Shown: one piece after another, positions 14,520 through 30,400 of the stretch
Numbering within the stretch: position 1 is the first letter of the stretch
How the letters are laid out: each line of letters starts with the position of its first letter
Assembly (NCBI GenBank): GCA_949752795.1
Contig: CATKHW010000008.1
Span: 2,852,001 to 2,916,000 of the forward strand
Length of the DNA stretch: 64,000 nt
Direction of reading: 5' to 3'
Source of the DNA: Hyperoodon ampullatus
Taxonomy: Eukaryota; Chordata; Mammalia; Artiodactyla; Ziphiidae
Position numbers and translations under genes: made by a program
The notes under the pieces: generated by a model
Told to the model about the DNA's origin: nothing
The model's input: the letters and a program-made list of their open reading frames with translations, nothing else
Database searches by the model: none

Positions 14520-17500
14520 AAGCACTTGTCATCAAAATGCTCCATTAGATTTGGCATCACAATCCTCCATGACAATTGGTATCACAATGCTCCATGCCAT
14601 TGTCATCACAATGGACAAAGACATATGTCATCACAATGCTCCCTGACACCTGTCTTCACAATATTCCATGACCTTGTCATCACAATGCTCCATGCCCTTG
14701 TCATCACAATTCTCCAACACCCCTGTCATCACAATGCTCCATGCCCCTTTTCATCTCAATGCTCCATGAACCCTGTCATCAAAATGCACCGTGCCCATCA
14801 CCATAATATTTCATGCTATTGTCATCACAATGAAATCAAAATGCTCAATTACCTCTGTCATCACAATGCACCAAACCCTTGTTATCACAATGTTCCATAA
14901 CACTTGTCATCAAAATGCCCCATGGCGCTGGTCATCACAATTATCCATGGTCTTCTCATCACAATGCTCCATGATATTGGTCATCACAATGCTCAATACA
15001 CTTATCATCACAATGCTCCCTGACAGTTGTCATCAGTATGCTCCTTGAACCCTGTCATGACAAGGCTCCATGCATTTTTCATCACAATGATCCATTCCCT
15101 TTTCATCACAATGCTCCAGGACCCCTGTAATCACAATGCTTCATGTCCTTGTCATCACAAAGCTCCATGACACATGTCATCAGAATGCTCCATTGCCTTC
15201 TCATCACAATGCTCCATGCCTTGTAATCACATTGCTTCAAAACCCCTGTAATCTCAATGCTCCATGACCTTCTCATCACAATGCTCCATGACCCTTGTCA
15301 TCACAATGCTCAATGACCCCTCTCATCACAATGCTCCATGACCCCTCTCATCACAATGCTCCATGACACCTGTCATCACAATGCTCCATGTCCCTTGTCA
15401 TTACAGTGATCCATGATGCTCTTCATCATAATTATCCATGGTCTTTTCATCACAATGCTGCACGGTCTTGCTATCACAATTCTCCATGCCCTGTTTATCA
15501 CAATGCTCCATGTCCCATGTCATTACAATTATCCACGTCCTTGTCATCACAATGCTTCGTGACACTTCTCATCACAATGTTACATGATCTTGTCATCACA
15601 ATTCTCCATGCACTTTTCATCGCAATGCTCTATGACCCCTGTCATAGCAAGCTCCATGCGCGTGTCATCACAATGCTTCACGACGTTGTCATCAAAATTC
15701 TCAATGGCCCTTGTCATCACAATGCTCCATGCCCTTGTCATCACAATGCTCCATGCCCACTGTCATCACAATAATCCATGAAACTTGTCAGACCAATGTT
15801 CCATGCAACTGTCATCACATTGCTCCATGCCCTTGTCATCACAATGCTCCATTGCCCCTTTCATCACAATGCTCCGTGACTCCAGTCATCACAATGCTTC
15901 ATGACCTATCTCATCACAATGGTCCATGCCCTCGTCACACAAGTCTCTGTGATCTTTTTCACCACAATGCTGCATAAATATTTCATCACAATGCTCCATG
16001 CCCTTGTCATCTCAATGCTCCATTACACCTGTCATAAAAATGCTCCATGACCCCTGCCATCAAAATTTTCCACGGACTTGTCATCACAAGGCTCCATGAC
16101 CCTTGTCATCACAATGAACCATGCCCATCATCATGATGATTCATGCTATTGTCATCACAATGAAATCAAAATGCTCCATGTCCTCTGTCATCACAATGCT
16201 CCAAACCTTTCTGATCACAATGTTCCATAACACTTGTCATCACATGCCCCATGACGCTCGTCATCACAATTATGCAAGGTCTTCTCATCACAATGCTCCA
16301 TGTCCTTTGTCACCACAATTCTCAATACACTTGGCATCACAATGCTCGCTGACAGTTGTCATCAGTATGCTCCTTGAACCCTGTCATGACAAGGCTCCAT
16401 GGCTTTTTCATCACAATGATCCATTCCCTTTTCATCACAATGCTCCAAGACCCCTGATATCACAAGGCTCCGTGACTCCAGTCATCACAATGCTTCATGA
16501 CACTTGTCATCACAATGGTCAATGACCTCATCACACAAAGCTCTGTGACCTTTGTCACCACAATGCTCCATGAAATTTTTATCACAATGCTCTGTGACCC
16601 TTGTCATCACAAAGTTCCATGCCTTTGTCAGCACAATGCTCCATGACCCTTGTCATCACAATGCTCGATGCGCGTGTCAGCACAATGCTCCATAACCCAT
16701 GTCATCACAATGCACCATGCACTTGTCATCACAATGCTCCACATCCTTCTCATCAAAATGCTCTATAAACCTTGTCATCACAATGCTCCATGCACTTCTC
16801 CTCAAAATGCCTTCTCACCACTGATATCGCAATGTTCCATCACTAGTCATCACAATACTCCCTCACCCCTGTCATCACAATATTCCATGAGCTCTGTAAT
16901 CACAATTCTCCAGGCCCTTCTCATCACAAAGCTCCATGACACATGTCATCAGAATGCTCCATGGACTTCTCATCACAAGGCTCCATGCCCTTGTCATCAC
17001 AATGCTCCAAGACCCCTGTGATCACAATGTTCCATGCCCCTATTCATCAGAATACTTCATGAGACTTGTCATCACAAAGCTCCATGTTCTTCTCATCACA
17101 CTGCTCCAGGACCTTTTCATCACAATGCTCCATTACCTTGTAATCACAATGCCCCATGATGCTGGTCATCACAATTATCCATGGTCTTCTCATCACAATG
17201 TTCTATGATCTTGGTCATCACAATGCTCAATACACTTATCATCACAATTCTCCCTGACAGTTGTCATCAGTATGCTCCTTGGATCCTGTCCTGACAAGGC
17301 TCCATGAATTTTTCATTACAATGATCCATTCCGTTTTCATCACAGTGCTCTAAGACCCCTGTAATCACAATGCTCCATGTCCTTGTCATCACAAAGCTCC
17401 ATGACGCATGTCATCAGAATGCTCCATTGCCTTCTCATCACAATGCTCCATGCCCTTGTCATCACATTGCTTCAAAACACTTGTAATCTCAAAGCTCCAT

Positions 17501-20500
17501 GCACCTTGTCATGACAATGCTCCATGCCCTTGTCATCACAATGTTCCAAGCCCTTGTCCTCAAAATACTCCATTACATTTGTCATCACAATCCTCCATGA
17601 CACTTGGTATCACAATGCTCCATGCCATTGTCATCACAATGGACAATGACATATGTCATCACAATGCTCCCTGACACCTGTCTTCACAATACTCCATGAT
17701 CTTGTCATCACAATGTTCCATGCCCTTGTCATCACAATGCGCCATGCCCACTGTCATCACAATAATCCATGAAACATGTCAGACCAATGCTCCATGCACC
17801 TGTCATCACAATGCTCCATGCCCTTGTCATCACAATGCTCCATGACCCCTGTCATCACAATGCTCCTTGACTCCAGTCATCACAATTCTTCATGACCATT
17901 GTTCTCACAATGGTCCATGCCCTCGTCACACAAGGCTCTGTGACCTTTGTCACCACAAAGCTCCATGCCCTTGTCATCTCAATGCTCCATGCCCACTGTC
18001 ATCACAAAAATCCATGAAACTTATCAGACCAATGTTCCATGCCCCTGTCATCACATTGCTCCATGCCCTTGTCATCACAATGCTCCATGACCCCTGTCAT
18101 CACAGTGCTCCGTGACTCCAGTCATTACAATGATTCATGAGCTTTCTCATCACAATGGTCCATGCCCTCGTCACACAAGGCTCTGTGATCTTTGTCACCA
18201 CAATGATCCATGAAATTTTCAACACAATTCTCTGTGTCCCTTGTCATCACAATGCTCCATGCCTTTGTCAGCACAATGATCCATGACACTTGTCATCAAA
18301 ATGCTCCATGCGCTTGTCAGCACAATGCTCCATAACACATGTCATCACAATGTGCCATGCTCTTTTCATTACAATGCTCCACATCATTTTCATCGCTATG
18401 CTCCATAAAACTTGTCATCACAATTCTCCATGCACTTCTCATCTAAATGCTCTCTCACCACATATATCACAATGTTCCATCACTAGTCATCACAATACTC
18501 CCTCACCACTGTCATCACAATGTTTCATGACCACTGTCATCACAGTGCTACATGCCCTTATCATCACAATGCTCCATGACCCCTGATATCACAATATTCC
18601 ATAACCCCTGTCATCAAATTGTTCCATGACGCTTTTCATCAATTTGCTCCATGACCCTGTCATCACAATGCGCCCTACCCTTCTCATCAGAATGCACCAC
18701 GACCTTGTCATCAAAATGTTCCATGACCTTTGTCCTCACAAAGCTCCATGACGCTTGGCATCACAATTCTCCATGCCATTTCATCACAATGCTACATGAA
18801 AGCTCTCATCACATTGCTCCATGCCCTTGTCACCACAATGCTCCATGACGTTTGTCATCACAATGCTGGATACTCTTCTCATCACAATGCTCCATGCCCT
18901 TGTCATTACAATCCTCCATGAAACATGTATCACAGTGTTCCGTGCCCTAGTCATCACAATGTTCCATGCCGAATCTCATTACAATAATCCATGAAATTTT
19001 CAGACCAATATTCCATGCCCTTGTCATCACAATTCTCCATTACCCCTGTCATAACAATGCTCCATGACCCCTGCCATCACAATGTTCCACCGCCTTGGCA
19101 TCCAAGGCTCCATGACCCTTGTCATCACAATGCTCCAAGACCCCTGTAATCACAATTCTCCATGCCCTTGTCAACACAATGCTCCAAGACCCATGTAATC
19201 ACAATGCTCCATGCCCCTATTCATCAGAATGCTCCATGAGACTTGTCATCATAAGGCTCCATGGTATTCTCATCACACTGCTCCAGGACCTTGTCATCAC
19301 AATACACCATTCCCTTGTCATCACAATGCTCCTTGACCACTGTCATAACAATACTCCATGAACATTTTCAGGCCAATGCTCCATGACCTTCTCTTCACAA
19401 TGCTCCATGACACTTGTCATCACAATGCTCCATGACCCCTCTCATCACAATGCTCCATGACACCTGTCATCACAATGCTCCATGCCCCTTGTCATTACAG
19501 TGATCCATGGTGCTCTTCATCATAATTATCCATGGTCTTTTCATCACAATGCTCCACGGTCTTGCTATCACAATTCTCCATGCCCTGTTCATCACAATGC
19601 TCCATGTCCCATGTCATTAAAATTCTCCACGTCCTTACCATCACAATGCTTCGTGGCACTTCTAATCACAATATTACATGATCTTGTCATCACAATTCTC
19701 CATGCACTTTTCATCGCAATGCTCTATGACCCCTGTGATAGCAAGCTCCATGTGCTTGTCATCACAGTGCTTCACGACGTTGTCATCAAAATTCCCAATG
19801 GCACTTGTCATCACAATGCTCCATGCCCTTGTCATCACAATGCTCCATGATGCATGTCATCACAATGTTCCAAGCCCTTGTCATCAAAATGCTCCATTAC
19901 ATTTGTCATCACAATCCTCCATGACACTTGGTATCACAGTGCTCCATGCCATTGTCATCACAATGGACAATGTCATATGTCATCACAATGCTCCCTGACA
20001 CCTGTCTTCACAATACTCCATGACTTTTTCATCACAATGTTCCATGCCCTTGTCATCACAATGCACAATGCCCACTCTCATCACAATAATCCATAAATCT
20101 TGTCAGAGCAATGCTCCATGACACCTATCATCACAATGCTCCGTGACACCAGTCATCACAATGCTTCAAGACCTTTATCATCACAGTGGTCCATGCCCTC
20201 TTCACACAAGGCTCTGTGATCTTTTTCACCACAATGCTCCATGAATATTTCATCGCAATGCTCTGTGTCCCTTGTCATCAAAATGCTCCATGCCTTTGTC
20301 ACCTCAATGCTCCATGCCATTTTCATCACAATGCTCCATGCCCACTGTCATCACAATAATCCATGAAACCTGTCAGACCAATGTTCCATGCCCCTGTCAT
20401 CACATTGCTCCATGCCCCTGTCATCACAATGCTCCATGACCCCTGTCATCATAGTGCTCCGTGACTCCAGTCATCACAATGCTTCATGACCTTTCTCATC

Positions 20501-21779
20501 ACAATGGTCCATGCTCTCGTCACACAAGGATCTGTGATCTTTTTTACCACAATGCTCCATGAATATTTCATCACAATGCTCTGTGTCCCTTGTCATCTAA
20601 ATGCTCCATGCCTTTGTCAGCACAGTGCTCCATGACACTTGTCATCAAAATGCTCCATGCGCTTGTCAGCACTATGCTCCATGACCCATGTCATCACAAT
20701 GCGCCATGCGCTTCTCATCACAATACTACACATCTTTAACTTTGCTATGCTCCATAAAACAGGTCATCACAGTGCTCCATGCACTTCTCATCCAAATGCT
20801 CTCTCACCACATATGTCACAATGCTACATCACTAGTCATCACAATACTCCCTCACCCCTGTCATCACAGTGTTCCATGACCACTGTCATCACAGTGCTAC
20901 ATGCCCTTATCATCACAATGCTCCATGACCCCTGACATCACAAAGTTCCATAACCCCTGTCACAAAATTCTCCATGACCCATTTCATCACAATGCTTCAT
21001 GACCCTTTACATCACAATGTTCCATAACCCCTGTCATCAAATTATTCCATGACACTTTTCAACAAATTGCTCCATGACCCTGTCATCACAATGCTCCCTG
21101 TCCTTCTCATCTCAATGTGCCATGCCCTTGTCGTCAAAATGCCCCATGACCTTTGTCATCACAATGTTCCCTGACACTTGGCATCACAATGCTCCATGCC
21201 ATTGTCATCACAATACTCCATTACACCTGTCATAACAATGCTCCATGACCCCTGCCATCACAATGTTCCACGGCCTTGTCATCACAAGGCTCCATGACCC
21301 TTGTCATCACAATGCTCCAAGACCTCTGTAATCACAATTCTCCATGCCCCTTTTCATCTCAGTGCTCCATTAACGCTGTCATCACAATGCACCATGCCCA
21401 TCATCATAATGATTCATGCTATTGTCATCACAATGAAATTAAAATGCTCCATGACCTCTGTCATCACAATGCTCCAAACCCTTCTGATCACAATGTTCCA
21501 TAACACTTGTCATCACAATACCCCATGACACTTGTCATCACAATTATGCAAGGTCTTCTCATCACAATGCTCCATGACCTTTGTCACCACAATGCTCAAT
21601 ACACTTTTCATCCCAATGCTCCCTGACACCTTTAATCAGCATGTTCCGTGACGATTGTCATCACAAGACTCCATGGTCTTCTCTACAGAATTCTCCAGGA
21701 TCTTGTCACTAAAATGCTCCATTCCCTTGTCATCACAATGCTCCATGACTCCTGTCATGACAATACTCCATGAACATTT

Positions 21780-22990
21780 TCAGCCCAATGATCCATGACA
21801 TTCTCATCACAATGCACCATGACAACTGTCATCACAATGCTCCATGACCACTGTCATCCCCGCGCTCCATGACCCCTCACAACACAATGATCCGGGAATC
21901 TTGTCATCAAAATTCTACATGACCCTTGTCATCACAATGATCCATGTCTTTGACATCCCAAAGCTCCATGGCCCCTGTAAACACAATGCTCCATGATGCT
22001 TGTCATCACAATGCTCCATGCATTTGTCAGCAAAATGCTACATAACCTTGTCATCACAATGCTCCATGCACTTGTCATCACAATACTCCATTCCCATTGT
22101 CATCAAAATCCTCCATGAACCTTGGGTTCACATTGCTTCATGTCCTTGTCATCACAAAGCTCTATGCTCCTTGAAATGGAAATGATACATGACTTCTGTC
22201 ATCACAATGCTCCAAATCCTCGTGATCACAATGTTCCATAATACTTGTCATCACAATGCTCCATGATGCCTATCATCACAATGCTCCATGTCCTTTGTCA
22301 TCACAATTCTCAATACACATGTCATCACAATGCTCCCTGACACTTGTCGTCAGAATGCTGCTGGAGCACTGTCATGAAAAGGCTCCATGCCTTTTTCAGC
22401 ACATTACTCCACAAGCTTGTCATCAGAATGGTCCATGACAATTGTCATCACAATGATCCATGACACCTGTCATCACAATGCTCCATGCCCCTTGTCATTA
22501 CAGTGCTCCATGACGATCATCATCACAATTATCCATGGTCTTCTCATCACAATGCTCCACGGTCCTGCCATCACAATGCTCCATGCCCTGGTCATCACAA
22601 TTCTACATGTCCTTGACATCACAATGCTCCAAGACACTTCTCATCAAAATGTTACATGCTGTTGTCAATACAGTTCTCCATGCACTTTTCATTGCAATGC
22701 TCCATGACCCCTGTCATAGCAAGCTCCATGCGCTTCTCATCACAGTGCGTCACGACCTTCTCATCAAAATTCTCAATGGCCCTTGTCATCACAACTCTCC
22801 ATGATCTTGTCATCAGAGTGCTCCTTGACCTTGTCATCACGATGCTCAAAGCCCTTGTCATCACAATGCTCCATTACATTTGTCATCCCAATCTTCCATG
22901 ACACTTGGCATCACAATGCCCAATGGCATTGTCATCACAATGGATCGTGACATATGTCATCACAATGCTCCCTGACACCTGCCTTCACAA
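21780..22990 (+). repeat. Long-range duplicated segment, partner at ~38,045-39,370
   Basis: The order of rare monomers (ACAACACAATGATCCGGGAA, then CTTGGGTTCACATTGC, then TGTCATTACAGTGCTCC, then TCATAGCAAGCTCC) is shared with a segment about 16.3 kb downstream. The offset shifts by about 50 bp along the match (16,322 to 16,369), so whole monomers have been gained or lost since the copy. The first part also resembles 25,640-26,350. Confidence 0.7.
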
Positions 22991-23860
22991 TAATGTATGA
23001 CCTTGTCATCACAATGCTCCATGCCCTTGTCATCACAATGAGCCATGCCAACTGTCATCGAATAATCCATAAAACTTGTCAGAGCAATGCTCTATGCCTC
23101 TGTCATCACAATCCACCATGCCCTTCTCATCACAATGCTCCATGACCCTGGTCGTCACAATGCTCCGTGACTCCAGTCATAACAATGATTCATGACCTTA
23201 GTCATCAAAATGGTCCATGCCCTCGTCATCACAAGTCTCTGTGACCTTTGTCACCACAATGCTCCATGAACTTTTGATCACAATGCTCCATGACCCTTGT
23301 CATCACAATGCTCCATGCGTTTCTCAGCACGACGCTCCATGATCCTTTTCATCACAATGCTTCATGTGCGAGACAGCACAATGCTCCATAACACATGTCA
23401 TAACAATGCACCACACGCTTGTCATCACAATGCTCCACAACTTTGTCATCACAACGCTCCATAAACATTGTCATCACAATGCTCCATACACTTCTCATCA
23501 AAATGCTCTCTCACCACTAATATCACACTGTTCCATCACTAGTCATCACAATACTCCCTCACCCCTTTCATCACAATGTTCCATGACCCCTGTAATAACA
23601 ATGCTAAATGCCCTTATCACCACAATTTTCGATGACCCATGACATCAAAACGTTCCATAATCCCTGTCATCAAAATGATCCATGAACCTTTTCATCACAA
23701 TGCTCCATGACCCCTGACATCACAATGTTCCATAACCACTGTCATCAAAATATTCGATGACAATTTTCATCAAATTGCTCCATGACCCTGTCATCACTAT
23801 GCACCCTGCCCTTCTCATTACAATGCACCACACACTTGTCAACAAAATGCTCCATGACCT

Positions 23861-24457
23861 TTGTCATCACAAAACTCCTTGACACTTGACATCACAATGA
23901 TCAATGCCATTGTCATCACAGTGCTTCCTGAAGCCTCTCATCACATTGCTTCCATGTCCTTGTCATCACAAAGCTCCACGAGGCTTGTCATCAAAATGCT
24001 CGATGCCCTTCTCATCACAATGCTCCATGCCTTTGTCATTACAATCCTCCATGACACATGTAATACAGTGTTGTGTGACCTTGTCATCACAATGTGCCAT
24101 GCCCACTCTCATCACAATAATCCATGAAACTTTACAGACCAATGCTCCATACAATTGTAATCACAATGCTCCATTACCCCTGTCATGACAATGCTCCATT
24201 AGCCCTGCCATCAAAATGATCCAAGGCCTTGTCATCACAAGGTTCCATAACCCTTGTCATCACAATGAACCAAGACCCCTGTAATCACAATGCTCCATGC
24301 CTTTGTCATCACAAAGCTCCATGACGCATGTCATCAGAATGCTCCATGGCTTTCTCATCACAATGCTCCATACCCTTGCCATCACAATACTCCATTACCC
24401 CAGTCATAACAATGCTCCATGACCACTGTCATCACGATGTTCCACGGCCTTGTCATC
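23861..24457 (+). repeat. Long-range duplicated segment, partner at ~34,523-35,118
   Basis: Carries the unusual monomer series TGCTTCCTGAAGCCTCTC, then CACATTGCTTCCATGTCC, then AAGCTCCACGA. The same series recurs about 10,660 bp downstream over about 600 bp with single-base differences. The TTCCTGAAGCC variant stands out from the rest of the array. Confidence 0.75.
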
Positions 24458-27400
24458 ACAAGGATCCATGACCCTTGTCATCACAATGCACGATTCCCAT
24501 CATCATAATGCTTCATGCTATTGTCAACACAATGAAATCAAAATGCTCCATGACCTGTGTCATCAAAATGCTCCAAAAACTTGTGATCATGATATTCCAT
24601 AACACTTGTCATCACAACGCCCCATGAAGCTTGTCATCACAATTATCCATGGTCTTATCATCACAATGCTTCATGACATTTGTCATCACAATGCTCAATA
24701 CTCATGTCATCATAATGGTCCCTGACACTTGTCGTCAGTATGCTCCTTGAACCCTGTCATGACAAGACTCCATGCCTTTTTCATCACAATGATCCATGCC
24801 CTTTTCATCACAATGCTCCAAGACAACAGTATTTGCAATGCTCCATGCCCTTGTCTTCACAAAACTCCATGATGCATGTCATCAGAATGCTCCATGGCCT
24901 TCTCATCACAATGATCCATGCCCTTGTCATCACAATGCTCCAAGAGCCCTGTAATCACAGTTCTCCATGCCCCTTTTCATCTCAATTCTCCATGAACCCT
25001 GTCATCACAATGCACCATGTCCATCATCTTAATGCTTTATGCTATTGTCATCACAATGAAATCAAAATGCTCCATGACATCTGTCATCACAATGCTCCAA
25101 ACCCTTGTGATCACAATGTTCATAACACTTGTCTTCACAACGCTCCATGACTCTCGTCATCACAATTATCCACGGTCTTCTCATCACAGTGCTCCATGAC
25201 CTTTGTCATCACAATGCTCAATACACTGGTCATCACAATGCTCCCTGACACTTGTCATCAGTGTACTCCTTGAACCCTGTCATGACAAGGCTACATGCAT
25301 TTTTCATCACAATGATCCATGCTGTTTTCATCACAATGCTCCCAGACCACTGTAATCACAATGCTCCATGCCCTGGTCATCACAGTGCTTCATGACGCAT
25401 GTCATCAGAATGCTCCATGGCCTTCTCATCACAATGCTCCATGCCTTTGTCATCACAATGCTCCAAGGCTCCTCTAATCACAATGCTCCATGCCCCATTT
25501 CATCAGAATGCTCCATGAGACTTGTCATCACAAAGCTCCATAGTCTTCTCATCACAATGCTCCAGGATCTTGTCATCACAATGCTCCATTCCCTTGTCAT
25601 CACAATGCTCCATGACCCCTGTCATCACAATACTCCATGAACATTTTCAGCCCAATGCTCCATGAACTTCTCATCACAATGCTCCATGACCCCTGTCATC
25701 ACAATGCTCCATGACCACTGTCATCACAATGCTCCATGACCCCTTACAACACAATAATCCGGGACTTTTATCATCAAAATGCTCCCTGACCCTTGTCATC
25801 ACAATGATCCGTGTTCTTGCCATCTTAATTCTCCATGACCGCTGTAATCACAATGCTCCGTGATGCTTGTCTTCACAGTGCTCCATGAAACTTGTCATCA
25901 CGATGCTCCATGCCTTTGTCAGCAAAATGCTACATGACATTGTCATCACAATGCCCCATGCGCTTGTCATCAAAATCCTCCATGAAACTTTGGATCACAT
26001 TGCTTCATGCCCTTGTCATCACAATGCTCCATGCTCCTTGAAATCAAAATGATCCATGACCTGTCATCACAATGCTCCAAAACCTTGTTATCACAATGTT
26101 CCATAAACCTTGACATCACAATGATCCATGATGCCTGTCATCACAATACTCCATGCCATTGTAATCACAATGCTCCATGACCATCGTCATCACAATGCTC
26201 AATACACTTGTCATCACAATGCTCACTGACACTTGTTGTCAGAATGCTCCTTGAAACCTGTCATGAAAAGGCTCCATGCATTTTTCATCACAATGATCCA
26301 TGCCATTAACATCACAATGCTCCATGCCATTGTCATCAAAATACTCCACAAGCTTATCATCAGAATGCTCCATGCCCTTGTCATCAAAATAATCCATGCC
26401 CACTGTCATCACAATAATCCATGAAACTTGTTACACCAATTTTCCATGCCACTGTCATCACAATGCTCCATGCCCTTGTCATCACAAAGCTCCATTACGC
26501 ATGTCATCAGAATGGTACATTGCCTTCTCATCACAATGCTCCATGCCCTTGTCATCACAAAGCTCCAAGACCAATTTAATCACAATTCTCAATGCCCCTT
26601 TTCATCTCAATGCTCCATGAACCCTGTAATCACAATGCACCATGCTCATCATCATAATGCTTCATGCTATGGTCATCATAATGAAATCAAAATGCTCCAT
26701 GAACTCTGTCATCACAATGCTCCAAACCCTTATGATCACAATGTTCCATAACACTTGTCATCACAATGCCCCATGATGCTCGTCATCACAATTATCCATG
26801 GTTTTCTCATCACAATGCTCCATGACCTCTGTCATCACAATGCTCAATTTACTTTTCATCACAATGCTCCCTGACACTTGTCGTCACTATGCTCCTTGAA
26901 CCCTGTCATAACAAGGCTCCATGCCTTTTCCATCACAATGATCCATGCCCTTTTCATCACAATGCTCCAAGACCCCTGTAATCACAATGCTCCATGCCCT
27001 TTTCATCACAATGCTCCATGTCCCTTGTCATCACAATGCTCCAAGCCCTTGTCATCACAATCCTCCATGACACTTGGCATCACAATGCTCCAGGCCATTG
27101 TCATCAAAATGGACCACCACATATGTCATCACAGTGCTCCCTGACACCTGTCTTCACAATACTGTATCACATTGTTATCACAATGCTCCATGCCCACTGT
27201 AATCACAATAATCCATAAAACTTGTCAGAGCTATGCTCTATGGCCCTGTCATCACAATGCTCCATGCCCTTTTCATCACAAGTCCCTGTGACCTTTGTCA
27301 CCACAATGCTCCATGAACTTTTGATCACAATGCTCCGTGACCCTTGTCATCACAATGCTCCATGCCTTCCTCAGCACAATGCTCCATGACCATTGTCATC

Positions 27401-30400
27401 ACAATGCTCCATGTGCTAATCAGCACAATGCTCCATAACACATGTCATAACAATGTGTCATGCACTTGTCATCACAATGCTCCACAAACTTGTCATCACA
27501 ACGCTCCATAAACATTGTCATCACAATGCTCCATACACTTCTCATCAAAATGCTCTCTCACCACTGATATCACAGTGTTCCATCACTAGTCATCACAATA
27601 GTCCCTCAACCCTGTCATCACAATGTTCCATGACCCCTGTCATCACAATGGTACATGCCCTTATCATCACAATGTTCAATGAAACCCTGACATCACAATG
27701 TTCCATAACACCTGTCATCAAAATTCTCCATGACCCATTTCATCAAAATGCTCCATGAACCCTGACATCACAATGTTCCATAAACCCTGTCATCAAAATG
27801 TTCGATGACACTTTTCATCAAATTGCGCCATGACCCTGTCATCACAATGCATGCTGCCCTTCTAATCACAATGCACGACGCACTTGTTATCAAAGTGCTC
27901 CATGAACTTTGTCATCACAAAGCTCCATGACCCTTTGCATCACAATGTTCCATGCCATTGTCATCACAATTTTTCATGCCCTTTTCATTACAATCCTTCA
28001 TGACCCATGTATCAGAGTGTTCCATGACCTGTCATCACAATGCTCCAAACCCTTGTGATCACAATGTTCTATAACACTTGACATCACAATGCTCCATGAT
28101 GCCTGTCATCACAATACTACATGCCCTTGTCATCACAATGTTCCATGACCATTTTCATCACAATGCTCAATACACTTCTCATCACAATGCTCCCTGACAC
28201 TTGTTGTCAGAATGCTCCTTTAAATCTGTCATGAAAAGGCTCCATGCATTTTTCATCACAATGATCCATGCCCTTTTCATCACAATGCTCCATGCCATTG
28301 TCATCACAATACTACACAAGCTTATCATCAGAATGCCCCATGACCACTGTCATTACAGTACTCCATGATGCTCGTCATCACAGTTATCCATTTTTCTTCT
28401 CATCACAGTGCTCCATGGTCTTTCGATCACAATGCTCCATTCCCTGGTCATAACAATGCTCCATGTCCCTTGTCATCAGAATTCGCCACGTTCTTGTCAT
28501 CACAATGCTCTATGACCCCTCTCATCACAATGCTCCATGACCCTTGTAATCACAGTGTTGCAAGCCCTTGTCATCAAAATGCTCCATTACCTTTGTCATC
28601 ACAATCTTCCATGACACTTGGTATCACAATGCTCCATGCCATTGCCATCACAATGGACAATGACATATGTCAAAACAATGCTCCCTGACAACTGTCTTAA
28701 CAATACTCCATGACCTTGTCATCACAGTGTGCCATGCCCTTGTCATCACAATGTGCCATGCCCACTGTCATCAGAATAATCCATGAAACTTGTCAGACAA
28801 ATGTTCCATGCCACTGTCATCACAATGCTCAATGCCCATGTCATCACAATGCTCCATTACCCATGTCATAAAAATGCTCCTTGCCTCCAGGCATCACAAT
28901 GCTTCATGACTTTTGTCATCCCAATGCTCCATGCCCACTGTCATCACAATAATCCAGGAAACTTGTCAGACCAATTGTCTAAGCCCCCGTCACACAAGGC
29001 TCTGTGATCTTTGTCACCACAATGCTCCATGAATATTTCATCACAATGCTCTGTGTCCCTTGTCATCACCAGGCTCCATGCCTTTGTCAGCACAATGCTC
29101 CATGACCCCTGCCATCACAATGCTCCGTGACTCCAGTCATCACAGTGCTTCAAGACCTTTGTCAACACAGTGGTCCATGCCCTCTTCACACAAGGGTCTG
29201 TGACCGTTGTCATCACAATGCTCCATGCCCACTGTCATCACAATAATCCATGAAACTTGTCAGGCAAATGTTCCATGCCCCTGTCATCACATTGCTCCGT
29301 GCCCTTGTCATCACAATGCTCCATGACCCCTGACATCACAATGTTCCATAACCCCTGTCACAAAATGCTCCATGACCCATTTCTTCACAAAGCTTCATGA
29401 CCCCTGACATCACAATGTTCCATAACGCCTATCATCAAAATATTCCATGACGCTTTTCATCAAATTGCTCCTTGACCCTGTCAACACAATGCTCCCTGCC
29501 CTTCTCATCACAATGCACCACGCCCTTGTCATTAAAATGCCCAATGACATTTTTCATCACAAAGCTCCATGACCCATGGCATCACAATGCTCCATGCCAT
29601 TGTCATCACAATGCTCAATGAAATCTCTCATCACATTGTTCCATGCCCTTGTCATCACAATGCTCCATTACACCTGTCATAACAATGCTCCATGACCCCT
29701 GCCATCACAATGTTCCACGGCCTTGTCATCACAAGGCTCCATGACATTTGTCATCACAATGCTCCAAAACCTCTGTAATCACAATTCTCCATGTCCCTTT
29801 ATATCTCATTTCTCCATCAACCCTGTCATCACAATGCACAATGCCCATCATCATAATGATTCATGCTACTGTCATCACTATGAAATCAAAATGCTCCATG
29901 ACCTCTGTCATCACAAAGCTGCAAACCCTTCTGATCACAATGTTCCATGACACTTGTCATCACAATGCCCCATGACGCTCGTCATCACAATTATGGAAGG
30001 TCTTCTCATCACAATGCTCCATGACCTTTGTCAACACAATGTTCAATACACTTGTCATCACAATGCTCCCTGACACTTGTCATCACTATGCTCCCTGAAC
30101 ACTGTCATGACAAGGCTCCCTGCATTTTTCATCACAATGATGCATTCCCTTTTCTTCACAATGCTCCAAGACCCCTGTTATCACAATGCTCCGTGACTCC
30201 AATCATCACAATGCTACATGACATTTGTCATCACAATGGTCCATGACCTTGTCACACAAAGCTCTGTGACCCTTGTCACCACAATGCTCCATGAACTTTT
30301 TATCACAATGCTCTGTGACGCTTGTCATCACAAAGCTCCATGCCTTTGTCAGCACAATGCTCCATGACTCTTGTCATCACAATGCTCGATGCGCGTGTCA